Part shown: positions 41,756 to 55,532 of the stretch, piece after piece
Layout of the letters: each line of letters starts with the position of its first letter
How positions within the stretch are numbered: the first letter of the stretch is position 1
DNA from: Beaufortia kweichowensis
Lineage: Eukaryota > Chordata > Actinopteri > Cypriniformes > Gastromyzontidae
Reading direction: 5' to 3'
NCBI GenBank assembly: GCA_019155185.1
Contig: CM032794.1
Span: forward strand, 18,491,095 to 18,555,094
DNA length: 64,000 nucleotides
Notes under the pieces: generated by a model
Told to the model about the DNA's origin: nothing
Seen by the model: only the letters and a program-made list of their open reading frames with translations
Databases searched by the model: none
Position numbers and translations under genes: made by a program

Positions 41756-44700
41756 ATATTACAAATGACTAAAGCACAAAAGTAATGAAAACGGGACATT
41801 TGGACATTAAGCTCTTTATTTTACTTTTCCACCCCAGAAACCAAGCATTTGTAAGAAATTTCGTTCAGCGGGACATTTTGCTGTTTCAGAGCAGTGCTTC
41901 TTTATAAAAGCAAACACGTAATGAAAAACTGACTTTTGGTGTCAAAGCTTAATATTACCCTTTTCATCCCAGAAACACAGCCTTTGTATGAAATTAATCT
42001 CTACAGTAGATCAGGCTTCACGAAAAAGCACACTCGTAATGAAGAGCTGACTTTTTTACTTTAATGCGTATCATTCTTACATTTCTGTTCCCAGAAACCA
42101 AGCATTTGTATGAAGTTAAGTTCTGGGGTTGTTTATGCTGTTCCGGAACAGTGCTGCATGACAAAAGCACAAATGTAATGAAAACGGGACATTTGGACTT
42201 TAAGCTCTTTATTTTACTTTTCCGCCCCAGAAACCAAGCATTTCTAAGAAATTACGTTCTGCGGTAGATTTTGCTGTTTCAGAACAGTGCTTCTTTATAA
42301 AAGCAAACACGTAATGAAAAACTGACTTTTGGAGAAAAAGCTTAATATTACCCTTTTCATCCCAGAAACACAGCCTTTGTATGAAATTAATTCTTCGGTA
42401 GATTTTGCTGTTTTGAAACAGTGCTTCACGAAAAAAGCACACTCGTAATGATAAACTGACTTTTGGACTCAAAGCTTAATATTTTACCTTTTCCACCCCA
42501 GAAACACAGCCTTTGTATGAAATTAAGCTCTGCGGTAGACTGTGCTTCACGAAAAGAGCTCACTCGTAACGAAAAGCTGACTTTTGGAGTTGATGCGTAT
42601 CATTCTAACTATTTTGTTCCCAGAAACAATGTATTTGTATGAAATTAAGTTCTGGGGGTGTTTAATGCTGTTCCGGAACAGTGCTGCATGACAAAAGCAC
42701 AAATGTAATGAAAACGGGACATATGGACATTAAGCTCTTTATTTTACTTTTCCACCTCAGAAACCAAGCATTTCTAAGAAATTACGTTCTGCGGTAGATT
42801 TTGCTGTTTCAGAGCAGTGCTTCTTTATAAAAGCAAACACGTAATGAAAAACTGACTTTTGGAGAAAAAGCTTAATATTACCCTTTTCATCCCAGAAACA
42901 CAGCCTTTGTATGAAATTAATTCTTCGGTGGATTTTGCTGTTTTGAAACAGTTCTTCACGATAAAAGCACACTCGTAATGATAAACTGACTTTTGGACTT
43001 GATGCGTATCATTCTTACCATTCTGTTCCCAGAAACCAAGCATTTCTATGAAATTAAGTTCTGGGGGAGTTTTAGCTGTTTTGGAAGAGTGCTGCATGAC
43101 AAAATCACAAATGTATTGAAAAACTGACTTTTGGACTTAAAGCTTTTTTTTTTACTTTTTCCATACCAGGATCCAAGCATTTGTAAGAAATTAAGTTCGG
43201 CAGTACATTTTGCTTTTTCTAAACAATGATTCATGATTAAAGCACAATAGTAATGAAAAACGGCATTTTGGACTATATGCTTACCATTCTTACCATTTTC
43301 ATCCCAGAAACCAAGCATTTGTATGATATTAAGTTCTGTGGTAGATTTTGCTGTTTCAGAGCAGTGCTTCTTTATAAAAGCAAACACGTAATGAAAAACT
43401 AACTTTTTTACTTAATGCGTATCATTCTTACAATTCTGTTCCCATGAAACAAAGCCTTTGTATGAAATTACGTTCTGGGGGAGTTTATGCTTTTCCCGAA
43501 CAGTGCTGCATGACAAAAGCACAAATGTAATGAAAACGGGACATTTGGACTTTAAGCTCATTATTTTACTTTTTCCACCCCAGAAACCAAACATTTGTGA
43601 GAAATTACGTTCTGCGGGAGAAGTTGCTGTTTCGGAACAGTGCTTCATGATAAAAGCACACGCATAATGAAAAGCTGACTTTTGGAGTTGATGCGTATCA
43701 TTCTAACTATTTTGTTCCCAGAAACAATGTATTTGTATGAAATTAAGGTCTGCGGAAGATTTTGCTGCTTCGGAACAGTGCTGCATGACAAAAGCAAACA
43801 CGTAATGAAAAACTGACTTTTGGTGTCAAAGCTTAATATTTTACCTTTTTCACCTCAGAAACAAAGCCTTTGTATGAAATTACGTTCTGGGGGAGTTTTA
43901 GCTGTTTCGGAACAGTGCTGCATGACTAAAGCCAAATGTAATGAAAACGGTACATTTGGACATTAAGCTCTTTATTTTACTTTTCCACCCCAGAAACCAA
44001 GCATTTGTAAGAAATTACGTTCAGCGGGACATTTTGCTGTTTCAGAGCAGTGCTTCTTTATAAAAGCAAACACGTAATGAAAAACTGACTTTTTTACTTA
44101 ATGCGTATCATTCTTACATTTCTGTTCCCAGAAACCAAGCATTTGTATGAAGTTAAGTTCTGGGGGTATTTATGTTGATCCGGAACAGTGCTGCATGACA
44201 AAAGCACAAATGTGATGAAAACGGGACATTTGTACTTTAAGCTTTTTATTTTACTTTTTTCACCCCAGAAACCAAGCATTTGTAAGAAATTACGTTCTGC
44301 TGGAGATTTTGCTGTTTCGGAACAGTGCTTCATGATAAAAGCACACGCGTAATGAAAAGCTGACTTTTGGAGTTGATGCGTATCATTCTAACTATTTTGT
44401 TCCCAGAAACAGTGTATTTGTTTGAAATTAAGGTCTGCGGAAGATTTTACTGCTTCGAACAGTGCTGCATGACAAAAGCAAACACGTAATGAAAAACTGA
44501 CTTTTGGTGTCAAAGCTTAATATTTTACCTTTTCCACCCCAGAAACACAGCCTTTGTATGAAATTAAGTTCTGCGGTAGATTTTGCTGTTTTGAAACAGT
44601 GCTTCACGAAAAAAGCACACTCGTAATGATAAACTGACTTTTGGACTTGATGCATATCATTCTTACCATTCTGTTCCCAGAAACCAAGCATTTCTATGAA

Positions 44701-47700
44701 ATTAAGTTCTGGGGGAGTTTTAGCTGTTTTGAAACAGTGCTGCATGACAAAATCACAAATGTATTGAAAAACTGACTTTTGGACTTAAAGCTTTTTATTT
44801 TACTTTTTCCATACCAGGATCCAAGCATTTGTACGGAATTACGTTCTGGGGGAGTTTTAGCTGTTTCAGAGCAGTGCTTCTTTATAAAAGCAAACACGTA
44901 ATGAAAAACTGACTTTTTACTTAATGCGTATCATTCTTACAATTCTGTTCCCAGAAACACAGCCTTTGTATGAAATTAAGTTCTGGGTGTGTTTATGCTT
45001 TTCCGGAACAGTGCTGCATGACAAAATCACAAATGTATTGAAAAACTGACTTTTGGACTTAAAGCTTTTTATTTTACTTTTTTCATACCAGGATCCAAGC
45101 ATTTGTAAGAAATTAAGTTCGGCAGTACATTTTGCTGTTTCTAAACAATGCTTCATGATTAAAGCACAATAGTAATGAAAAACGGCATTTTGGACTATAT
45201 GCTTACCATTCTTACCATTTTCATCCCAGAAACCAAGCATTTGTATGATATTAAGTTCTGTGGTAGATTTTGCTGTTTCAGAGCAGTGCTTCTTTATAAA
45301 AGAAAAAACGTAATGAAAAACTAACTTTTTTAATTAATGCGTATCATTCTTACAATTCTGTTCCCATGAAACAAAGCCTTTGTATGAAATTACGTTCTGG
45401 GGGAGTTTTAGCTGTTTCGGAACAGTGCTGCATGACTAAAGTACAAATGTAATGAAAACGGGACATTTGGACATTAATCTCTTTATTTTACTTTTCCACC
45501 CCAGAAACCAAGCATTTGTAAGAAATTACGTTCAGCGGGACATTTTGCTGTTTCAGAGCAGTGCTTTTTCATAAAAGCAAACACGTAATGAAAAACTGAC
45601 TTTTTTACTTAATGCGTATCATTCTTATAATTCTGTTCCCAGAAACCAAGCATTTGTATGAAATTAAGATCTGGGGGTGTTTATGCTTTTCCGGAACAGT
45701 GCTGCATGACAAAAGCACAAATGTAATGAAAACGGGACATTTGGACTTTAAGCTCATTATTTTACTTTTTCCACCCCAGAAACCAAACATTTGTGAGAAA
45801 TTACGTTCTGCGGGAGAAGTTGCTGTTTCGGAACAGTGCTGCATGACAAAAGCAAACACGTAATGAAAAACTGACTTTTGGTGTCAAAGCTTAATATTTT
45901 ACCTTTTCCACCCCAGAAAACACAGCCTTTGTATGAAATTAAGCTCTGCGGTAGACTGTGCTTCACGAAAAGAGCTCACTCGTAACGAAAAGCTGACTTT
46001 TGGAGTTGATGCGTATCATTCTAACTATTTTGTTCCCAGAAACAATGTATTTGTATGAAATTAAGTTCTGGGGGTGTTTAATGCTGTTCCGGAACAGTGC
46101 TGCATGACAAAAGCACAAATGTAATGAAAACGGGACATATGGACATTAAGCTCTTTATTTTACTTTTCCACCTCAGAAACCAAGCATTTCTAAGAAATTA
46201 CGTTCTGCGGTAGATTTTGCTGTTTCAGAGCAGTGCTTCTTTATAAAAGCAAACACGTAATGAAAAACTGTCTTTTGGAGAAAAAGCTTAATATTACCCT
46301 TTTCATCCCAGAAACACAGCCTTTGTATGAAATTAATTCTTCGGTAGATTTTGCTGTTTTGAAACAGTTCTTCACGATAAAAGCACACTCGTAATGATAA
46401 ACTGACTTTTGGACTTGATGCGTATCATTCTTACCATTCTGTTCCCAGAAACCAAGCATTTCTATGAAATTAAGTTCTGGGGGAGTTTTAGCTGTTTTGG
46501 AAGAGTGCTGCATGACAAAATCACAAATGTATTGAAAAACTGACTTTTGGACTTAAAGCTTTTTTTTTTACTTTTTCCATACCAGGATCCAAGCATTTGT
46601 AAGAAAATAAGTTCGGCAGTACATTTTGCTGTTTCTAAACAATGCTTCATGATTAAAGCACAATAGTAATGAAAAACGGCATTTTGGACTATATGCTTAC
46701 CATTCTTACCATTTTCATCCCAGAAACCAAGCATTTGTATGATATTAAGTTCTGTGGTAGATTTTGCTGTTTCAGAGCAGTGCTTCTTTATAAAAGCAAA
46801 CACGTAATGAAAAACTAACTTTTTTACTTAATGCGTATCATTCTTACAATTCTGTTCCCAGAAACCAAGCATTTGTATGAAATTAAGTTCTGGGGGTGTT
46901 TATGCTTTTCCCGAACAGTGCTGCATGACAAAAGCACAAATGTAATGAAAACGGGACATTTGGACTTTAAGCTCATTATTTTACTTTTTCCACCCCAGAA
47001 ACCAAACATTTGTGAGAAATTACGTTCTGCGGGAGAAGTTGCTGTTTCGGAACAGTGCTTCATGATAAAAGCACACGCATAATGAAAAGCTGACTTTTGG
47101 AGTTGATGCGTATCATTCTAACTATTTTGTTCCCAGAAACAATGTATTTGTATGAAATTAAGGTCTGCGGAAGATTTTGCTGCTTCGAACAGTGCTGCAT
47201 GACAAAAACAAACACGTAATGAAAAACTGACTTTTTGGTGTCAAAGCTTAATATTTTACCTTTTCCACCCCAGAAACAAAGCCTTTGTATGAAATTACGT
47301 TCTGGGGAGTTTTAGCTGTTTCGAACAGTGCTGCATGACTAAAGCCAAATGTAATGAAAACGGTACATTTGGACATTAAGCTCTTTATTTTACTTTTCCA
47401 CCCCAGAAACCAAGCATTTGTAAGAAATTACGTTCAGCGGGACATTTTGCTGTTTCAGAGCAGTGCTTCTTTATAAAAGCAAACACGTAATGAAAAACTG
47501 ACTTTTTTACTTAATGCGTATCATTCTTACATTTCTGTTCCCAGAAACCAAGCATTTGTATGAAGTTAAGTTCTGGGGGTATTTATGTTGATCCGGAACA
47601 GTGCTGTGATGACAAAAGCACAAATGTGATGAAAACGGGACATTTGTACTTTAAGCTTTTATTTTACTTTTTTTTCACCCCAGAAACCAAGCATTTGTAA

Positions 47701-49445
47701 GAAATTACGTTCTGCTGGAGATTTTGCTGTTTCGGAACAGTGCTTCATGATAAAAGCACACGCGTAATGAAAAGCTGACTTTTGGAGTTGATGCGTATCA
47801 TTCTAACTATTTTGTTCCCAGAAACAGTGTATTTGTTTGAAATTAAGGTCTGCGGAAGATTTTACTGCTTCGGAACAGTGCTGCATGACGAAAGCAAACA
47901 CGTAATGAAAAACTGACTTTTGGTGTCAAAGCTTAATATTTTACCTTTTCCACCCCAGAAACACAGCCTTTGTATGAAATTAAGTTCTGCGGTAGATTTT
48001 GCTGTTTTGAAACAGTGCTTCACGAAAAAAGCACACTCGTAATGATAAACTGACTTTTGGACTTGATGCATATCATTCTTACCATTCTGTTCCCAGAAAC
48101 CAAGCATTTCTATGAAATTAAGTTCTGGGGGAGTTTTAGCTGTTTTGAAACAGTGCTGCATGACAAAATCACAAATGTATTGAAAAACTGACTTTTGGAC
48201 TTAAAGCTTTTTATTTTACTTTTTCCATACCAGGATCCAAGCATTTGTACGGAATTACGTTCTGGGGGAGTTTTAGCTGTTTCAGAGCAGTGCTTCTTTA
48301 TAAAAGCAAACACGTAATGAAAAACTGACTTTTTTACTTAATGCGTATCATTCTTACAATTCTGTTCCCAGAAACACAGCCTTTGTATGAAATTAAGTTC
48401 TGGGTGTGTTTATGCTTTTCCGGAACAGTGCTGCATGACAAAATCACAAATGTATTGAAAAACTGACTTTTGGACAAAGCTTTTTATTTTACTTTTTCCA
48501 TACCAGGATCCAAGCATTTGTAAGAAATTAAGTTCGCGAGTACATTTTGCTGTTTCTAAACAATGCTTCATGATTAAAGCACAATAGTAATGAAAAACGG
48601 CATTTTGGACTATATGCTTACCATTCTTACCATTTTCATCCCAGAAACCAAGCATTTGTATGATATTAAGTTCTGTGGTAGATTTTGCTGTTTCAGAGCA
48701 GTGCTTCTTTATAAAAGCAAACACGTAATGAAAAACTAACTTTTTTACTTAATGCGTATCATTCTTACAATTCTGTTCCCATGAAACAAAGCCTTTGTAT
48801 GAAATTACGTTCTGGGGGAGTTTTAGCTGTTTCGGAACAGTGCTGCATGACTAAAGTACAAATGTAATGAAAACGGGACATTTGGACATTAATCTCTTTA
48901 TTTTACTTTTCCACCCCAGAAACCAAGCATTTGTAAGAAATTACGTTCAGCGGGACATTTTGCTGTTTCAGAGCAGTGCTTTTTCATAAAAGCAAACACG
49001 TAATGAAAAACTGACTTTTTTACTTAATGCGTATCATTCTTACAATTCTGTTCCCAGAAACCAAGCATTTGTATGAAATTAAGTTCTGGGGGAGTTTTAG
49101 CCGTTTCGGAACAGTGCTGCATGACTAGAATAGTAATAGTAATAGTAATGAAAAACGGCATTTAGGTCTAACAGCTTACCATTCTTACCATTTTCTGCCC
49201 CGAGAAACCAAGAATTTGTATGATATTAAGTTACGTGGTAGATTTTGCTGTTCCAGAGCAGTACTTCTTTATGAAAGCAAACACGTAATAAAAAACTGAC
49301 TTTTGGAGAAAAACTTAATATTATCCTTTTCCACCCAAGAAACAAAGCCTTTGTATGCAATTAAGTTCTGCCGGAGATTTTGCTGTTTTAAAACAGTGCT
49401 TCGGGAAAAAAGCACACCCGTAATGATAAACTGACTTTTGTACTT
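41756..49445. repeat. Satellite family B: ~136-bp monomers in a 3.416-kb higher-order repeat
   Basis: About 56 tandem monomers, each with variants of GTAATGAAAAACTGACTTTT, CCCCAGAAACCAAGCATTTG, AAATTA(C/A)GTTCTG and TTTCAGAACAGTGCTTC. Spacing is 134-137 bp (for example 42167, 42303, 42437). Distinct monomer variants recur at a 3.41-3.42-kb distance: AAGCTCTGCGGTAGACTGTG at about 42525 and 45939, and blocks at 42757/46173, 43046/46462 and 44694/48110. The array is therefore two copies of a roughly 25-monomer unit. Since 135 is a multiple of 3, some frames on the minus strand stay open over two or three monomers with repeating HCSETAK and FWGGKSK strings. I do not treat these as genes. Confidence 0.9.
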
Positions 49446-51873
49446 GATGCATTTCATTCTTATTTTTATTAAAACTAGTGAGTATTTTACTGATGTAGTG
49501 AGAAATCAAGTTTTGCAAGCAGTTTCTGAGCTATTAAGCATCTTTAAAAAATAGAAAGCCGAAATCCTCAGAATCTTCTTTCTGGACCACAGGATACAGT
49601 CTTTAATGAAAACATTCACAGGATCATGGAGTTGTGAAGAAAATATGTTTTCCAAGCAAATTTTTTAGTAATGAGTTGAAACTAGCGGTTTATTTGACAC
49701 TGCGCTGTTGTCTCTGAATAAAACAAAAATGTAGCGTGTGAATGCATTTAGCATCTAAAGCTCTTGTTTTTTATTACATTCACAGAATCATGGAGTTGTG
49801 AAGAAAAGTTGTTTTCCAAGCAAATGTATTAGTAATGAGTTGTAACCAGCGGTTTATTTGACACTGTGCTGTTGTCTCTGAATAAAACAGGAATGTAGCG
49901 TGTGAATGCATTTAACATCTAAAGCTCTTGTTTTTATTAAAACTAGTGAGTATTGTACTGATGTAGAGAGAAATCATGTTTTGCAAGCAGTTTCAAGGGT
50001 TTTAAGCTGCTCTTTAAGAGTGGGATTAAAAGCCTATGAAATCGCCATCTGAATGATAGGATACAAAGTTTGTGAAAACATTTACAGATTCGTTGAATGG
50101 TAAATAAATCATGTTTTCTTAGCAAATATGATGAAATTGAGAAGTGTCTAGCTATTTTATTGACACTGTGCTGTTGTCTCTGAATAAAACAAGAATATAG
50201 CGTTTGAATGCATTTAAAAACTAAAGCACTTGTTTTTATTACAACTAGTGAATATTTTACTGATGTAGTGAGAAATCAAGTTTTGCAAGCAGTTTCAAGG
50301 GTTTTAAGAAGCTCTGTAGAGTGGGATAAAATGCCTCAGAAATTGCAATCTGATACTTTGATAATATTAAATAGTCAATAGCGATTGAGAAGTGACTAGG
50401 AATTTCATTGACTCTGTGTAGTTGTGTCTGAATAAATCAACAGTGTAGCATGTGAATGCATTTAGCATCTAAAGCTTTTGTTTTTAATAAAACTAGTGAG
50501 TATTTTACTGCTATAGTGAGAAATCATGTTTTGCAAGCAGTTTCAAGGGTTTTAAGATGCTCTTTACGAGTGGGATTAAAAGCCTAAAACTCGCCATCTG
50601 AATGATAGAAAACAAAGCTTTGTGAAACCATTTACAGAATCATTGAATGGTAAATAAATCATGTTTTTTTAAGCAAATATGATGAAATTGAGAAGTGTCT
50701 AGCTATTTTATTGACACTGTGCTGTTGTCTCTGAATAAAACAAGAATGTAGCGTGTGAATGCATTTGTCATCTAAAGCTTTTATTTTATTAAAATTAGTG
50801 AGTATTTTTACTGATGAAGTAAGAAATAATGTATTGCATGCAGTTTCAGTGAAATTAAGCATGTTTGAAAAAGAGAAAGCAGAAACCTTCAGAAACTTCT
50901 TTCTGGACCACGGGATACGGTCTTTCTGAAAACACATTTACAGTGTCATGGCATTGTGAAGAAAACGTTTTCCAAGTGACTGTAGTGATAATGAGTAGTG
51001 ACTAGCTGTTTTATTGACACTGTGTAATTGTTTCTGAATAAAACAAGAATATAGCGTGTGAATGCATTTAGAATCTAAAGCGCTATGTTTTGCAAGCAGT
51101 TTCAAGGGTTTTAAGCAGCTCTGTACAAGTGGAATAAAAAGCCTAAGAAAACATTTACAGAATAATTGAATAGTCAATATTGATTTGATTGAATCTGTGC
51201 AGTTGTTTTACAAAAATCAAGAATGTACCATGTGAATGCATTTAGCATCTAAAGCGATTGTTTCTATGAAAACTAGTAAGTATTTTACAGATGTAGTGAA
51301 AAATCATGTTTTACAAGCAGTTTGAGTGCTATTAAGCATCTCGGAAAAAGAGAAAGCAGAAGCCTTCAGAAACTTCTTTCTGGACCGCAGGATACAGTCT
51401 TTATGAAAACATTACAAGAATCATGGAGTTGTGACGAAAACATGTTTTAAAAGCAATTGTATGAGTAAAAAGTTGTGACTAGCGATTTATTTGACACTGC
51501 GCTTTTATCTCTGAATAAAATAAGAATGTAGAGTGTGTTTTTATTAAAACTAGTAAGTATTTTACAGATGTAATGAAAAATCATGTTTTGCATGCAGTTT
51601 CAGTGCTATTAAGCATCTTTGAAAAAGCTAAAGCAGAAACCCTCAGAAACGTCTTTCTGGACCAAGGGATACAGTCTTTCTGAAAACATTCACAGTATCA
51701 TGCCATTGTGAGTATGATGAAATTGAGAAGTGATTTTATTGACACTGTATTAGTTGCCTCTGAATAAAACACGAATGTAGAGTGAGAATGCAATTAGCAT
51801 CTAAAGCTTTTGTTTTTATTGAAATTAGTGACTATTTTACTTATGAAGTAAGAAATAATGTTTTGCAAGCAGT
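49446..51873. repeat. Satellite family C: degenerate 250-300-bp units
   Basis: The motif AAAACTAGTGAGTATTTTAC followed by GAAATCA(A/T)GTTTTGCAAGCAGTTTCA recurs at about 49475, 49942, 50243, 50492, 50793, 51271, 51548 and 51819. GACACTGTGCTGTTGTCTCT and GAATAAAACAAGAATGTAGC mark the other part of the unit. Spacings are 249-301 bp, with two gaps near 470 where a marker was lost. Units are far more divergent than in A or B. No coding sequence. Confidence 0.8.
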
Positions 51874-52192
51874 AACTCATCAAGAGGCAACAGACAGTGC
51901 CTGTATACTGCATCAGCACGACCTGTGGAGACTCGGGAGACTTATCTCCCGAGAACCAACACCAAAAGCCTTTTATTATTTTATAGCACATCTCCACTCA
52001 TGACTCCAGTGCTGATTACTTGACCAGCTGCCTTACAGATCCTCCCCTGACCACTGGGGCAATTTCAGAGCAGTCCCTACGGGGACATTTTTAGGCATTC
52101 CTTGTCTTCATGTATTATTTAAAGTTGTAACAGTTTTTACAAAACTTGCACCTATTCAGTGGTTTATGTCTGGAATTGAGATGATGCTCAGT

Positions 52193-52423
52193 CTACAGTA
52201 TGGTGAAAGGTTCTTTCTCCAGTATGTCATTCAAGGCCTGTTCGTTCTGTTCATGTAAGGTGTCCTTCCACCATGAAGGAACATCTGTGTCTAGTAGGAT
52301 CCTCCCCATGATATTTATCTGACCCATTGAAAAGTCCAATGTTACCTCAAGATCAAATGTATGCTTTACAGGGCAGGTCAGAGCACTATAGGTGAAGGAT
52401 TCTTTTAGATGAAAACACACCAC
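52193..52423 (-). other. Recurrent open frame of family A (representative copy)
   Basis: The minus strand reads VCFHLKESFTYSALTCPVKH, TFDLEVTLDFSMGQINIMGR and ILLDTDVPSWWKDTLHEQNE, ending at EPFTIL. Related open frames lie at 53077-53307, 54600-54830, 57511-57741, 61136-61372 and, 5' part only, at 41340-41096. Two more (53722-53946, 63268-63576) are fused to LTR-like sequence. In some copies the frame is preceded by a plausible acceptor (CATTTCAATAACAG). I recognise no family. It may be a decayed exon captured in the satellite or a frame kept open by recent duplication. All copies begin GTG or ATG in this frame without a convincing start context. Confidence 0.3.
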
Positions 52424-53395
52424 TCAGATTGAAACGTTAAACTAGAATTGGTTGGTCAGTTTCTCATGACCTAAAAGGAAACCCAACTGAGAAAGTCATT
52501 ACCTTTAAAAACAGAGCACTGGGGAAAACACACCCAGAGCAGTTGTGTGTACTTTCTCCCAAGTTCTTAACCTTCTTGTTCATTCTGTTCTACAGTTATA
52601 TAAATTAGATCTGTTTATCCATCCCACCAAGACTTTTAAAACAATATCAAACATGAAGTTGAAACCTTATTGACATCACAACATATACACATACCTATGC
52701 TTGGTATCTTTACAGTCTTCAGAATCTGATGGAGGGAGGAGGGGTGAGTAGCAGGAACTTAGGAAGAGGCAAAAGACAGTGCCTGTATACTGTATCAGCA
52801 CCACCTGTGGGGATGCGGGAGACTTATCGCCCGAGAACCAACACCAAAAGCCATTTATTATTTTATAGCACATCTCCACTCATGACTCCAGTGCTTATTA
52901 CTTGACCAGCTGCCTTACAGATCCTCCCCTGACCCCTGGGGCAATTTCAGAGCAGTCCCTAATGGGACATTTTTATAGGCATTCCTTCTCTTCATGTATT
53001 TTTTGAAGTTGTAACAGTTTTTACAAAACTGGCACCTACACTGTAGTTCATGTCTGGAGTTGAGATGATGCTCAGTCTACTGTATGGTGTGAGGTTTTTT
53101 GTCCATTATGTCAGTCAAGGCCTTTGCGCTCTGTTCATGTAAGGTGTCCTTCCACGATGCGGGGATATCTGTGTCTAGTAGGATCCTCCCAATAATATTT
53201 ATCTGACCCATTGAAACGTCCATTGTTACGTCAAGATCAAAGGTATGATTTACAGGGCAGGACAGAGCACCATAGGTGAAGAATTCATTTAGAAGAAAAC
53301 ATACCACTGTTATTGAAATGTCAAACTAGAATTGGTTGGTCAGTTTCTCATGACCTAAAAGGAAACCCAACTGAGAAAATCATTACCTTTAAAAA

Positions 53396-53847
53396 GGAGA
53401 GAGAAGGACCGGTATAACCATATATAGAGTATTCTATCTTAGGTCAAAATGCCCTAAGCACTCCCAGTGTGTCTTAACCCTGAATTTGTGCAGACCAAGA
53501 TCTATCTTTGCAGACTAAGCCGAAGATAACAATGACCAAATATGAGAAGATGCCCACCGGAAGGTTGGAGAGGTGCCACCTGCCAACCTTGGGGAGAGGA
53601 GACCATAAAAATTGGGTTTTGAGGGATAGACGGGGTTCATTCGGTCGTATTGCTCGATTGGTGGACTCCTAGGATTATATAATTAGGGACAGAATTGAAC
53701 CCAGGGCTCTGCATATTTTCTTCAAGTGTGATATTCTTCAATATACTTTTGATTGTTAAAATAAATCCTTTTAAAGATATTTTTTGAGTCTTCCTTCCTG
53801 AATAAACGAACACGTGGACTTGAGGAATTAAATGCCAAGTCCAACAC
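53396..53847 (+). repeat. LTR-like insert in family A, shortened copy
   Basis: It starts at GGAGAGAGAAGGACCGGTAT and ends at GCCAAGTCCAACAC. It contains GACCATAAAAATTGGG (TATA-like) and TTAAAATAAATCCTTTTAAA (poly(A)-like AATAAA) in the order of an LTR. The 5' part seen in the later copies (AT-rich, about 230 bp) is missing here. Confidence 0.5.
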
Positions 53848-55532
53848 CATTGAAAAGTCCACTGTTACCTTAAGATCAAAGGTATGATTTTCAGGGCTGG
53901 TCAGAGCACCATAGGTGAAGGATTCTCTTAGATGAAAACACACCACTCAGATTGAAATGTTAAACTAGAATTGGTTGATTAGTTTCTCATGACCTAAAAG
54001 GACTCCTAATTGTGACATTCATTAACAATAAAAACAGAGCCCTCGGGAAAACACACCCAGAGCAAGAGTGTGTACTTTCTCCCAAGTTTTTAACCTTCTT
54101 GTTCATTCTCTTCTACAGTTAAATCAATTAGACCGGTATATCCATCGCACCAAGACTTTTAAAACAATACCAAACATCAAGTTGAAACCTTATTGAAATC
54201 ACAACATATACACATACATGCTTTGTATCTTTACAGTCTTCAGAATCTGATGGAGGGAGGAGGGGGAGAGAAGCAGGGACTTAGGATAGAGGCAAAAGAC
54301 AGTGCCTGTATACTGTATCAGCACCACCTGTGGGGATGCGGGAGACTTATCTCCCGAGAACCAACACCAAAAGCCATTTATTATTTTATAGCACATCTCC
54401 ACTCATGACTCCAGTGCTTATTACTTGACCAGCTGCCTTACAGATCCTCCCCTGATCCCTGGGGCAATTTCAGAGCATTCCCTACGGGGACATTTTTATA
54501 GGCATTCCTTCTCTTCATGTATTTTTTGAAGTTGTAACAGTTTTTACAAAACTGGCACCTACACTGTAGTTCATGTCTGGAGTTGAGATGATGCTCAGTC
54601 TACTGTATGGTGTGTGGTTTTTTGTCCATTATGTCAGTCAAGGCCTGTGCTTTCTGCTCAAGTAAGGTGTCCTTCCACGATGCAGGGATATCTGTGTCTA
54701 GTAGGATCCTCCCAATAATATTTATCTGACCCATTGAAACGTCCATTGTTACGTCAAGATCAAAGGTATGATTTACAGGGCAGGACAGAGCACCATAGGT
54801 GAAGAATTCATTTAGAAGAAAACATACCACTGTTATTGAAATGTCAAACTAGAATTGGTTGGTCAGTTTCTCATGACCTAAAAGGAAACCCAACTGAGAA
54901 AATCATTACCTTTAAAAACAGAGCCCTGGGGAAAACACACCCAGAGCAGGGGTATGTACTTACTCCCAAGTTCTTAACCTTCTTGTTCAGTCTGTTCTAC
55001 AGCTATATAAATTAGACCTGTTTATCCATCCCACCAAGAATTTTAAAACGATACCAAACATGAAGTTGAAACCTTATTGACATCACAACATATACACATA
55101 CATGCTTGGTAACTTTACAGTCTTCAAAATCTGATGGAGGGGAAGAGAAGCAGGAACTTAGGAAGAGGCAAAAGACAGTGCCTGTATACTGTATCAGCAC
55201 CATCTGTGGAGATGCGGGAGACTTATCTCCCGAGAACCAACACCAAAAGACTTTTATTATTTTATAGCACATCTCCACTCAGGACTCCAGTGCTGATTAC
55301 TTGACCAGCTGCCTTAATGTTCCTCCTCTGGCCCCTTGGGGAAAATTCAGAGCAGTCCCTAAGGGGACAATTTTAGGCATTTCTTGTCTTTATATATTTT
55401 TTGAAGTTGTAACAGTTTTTACAAAACTGGCACCTATACTGTGGTTGATGTCTGGATTTGAGATGAAGCTCATTCTACAATATGGTGTGAAGTTCGTTGT
55501 CCATTATGTCAGTCAAGGTGTGTGCTCTCTGC

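Noticed and set aside
42000..49400. CGGGAC with upstream GTAATGAAAA in family B as a CENP-B box
   Set aside because: Only the 3' CGGG part fits; the TTCG half of the CENP-B consensus is absent.
41756..49445. CRISPR-like or prokaryotic array interpretation of the 136-bp repeats
   Set aside because: Repeats are contiguous with no spacers, and the surroundings are vertebrate.
42209..49518. Many minus-strand frames of 60-113 codons with HCSETAK/FWGGKSK repeats, suggesting a repeat protein
   Set aside because: The monomer is about 135 bp, a multiple of three, so chance open frames repeat. Frames are broken in most monomers and have no consistent start.
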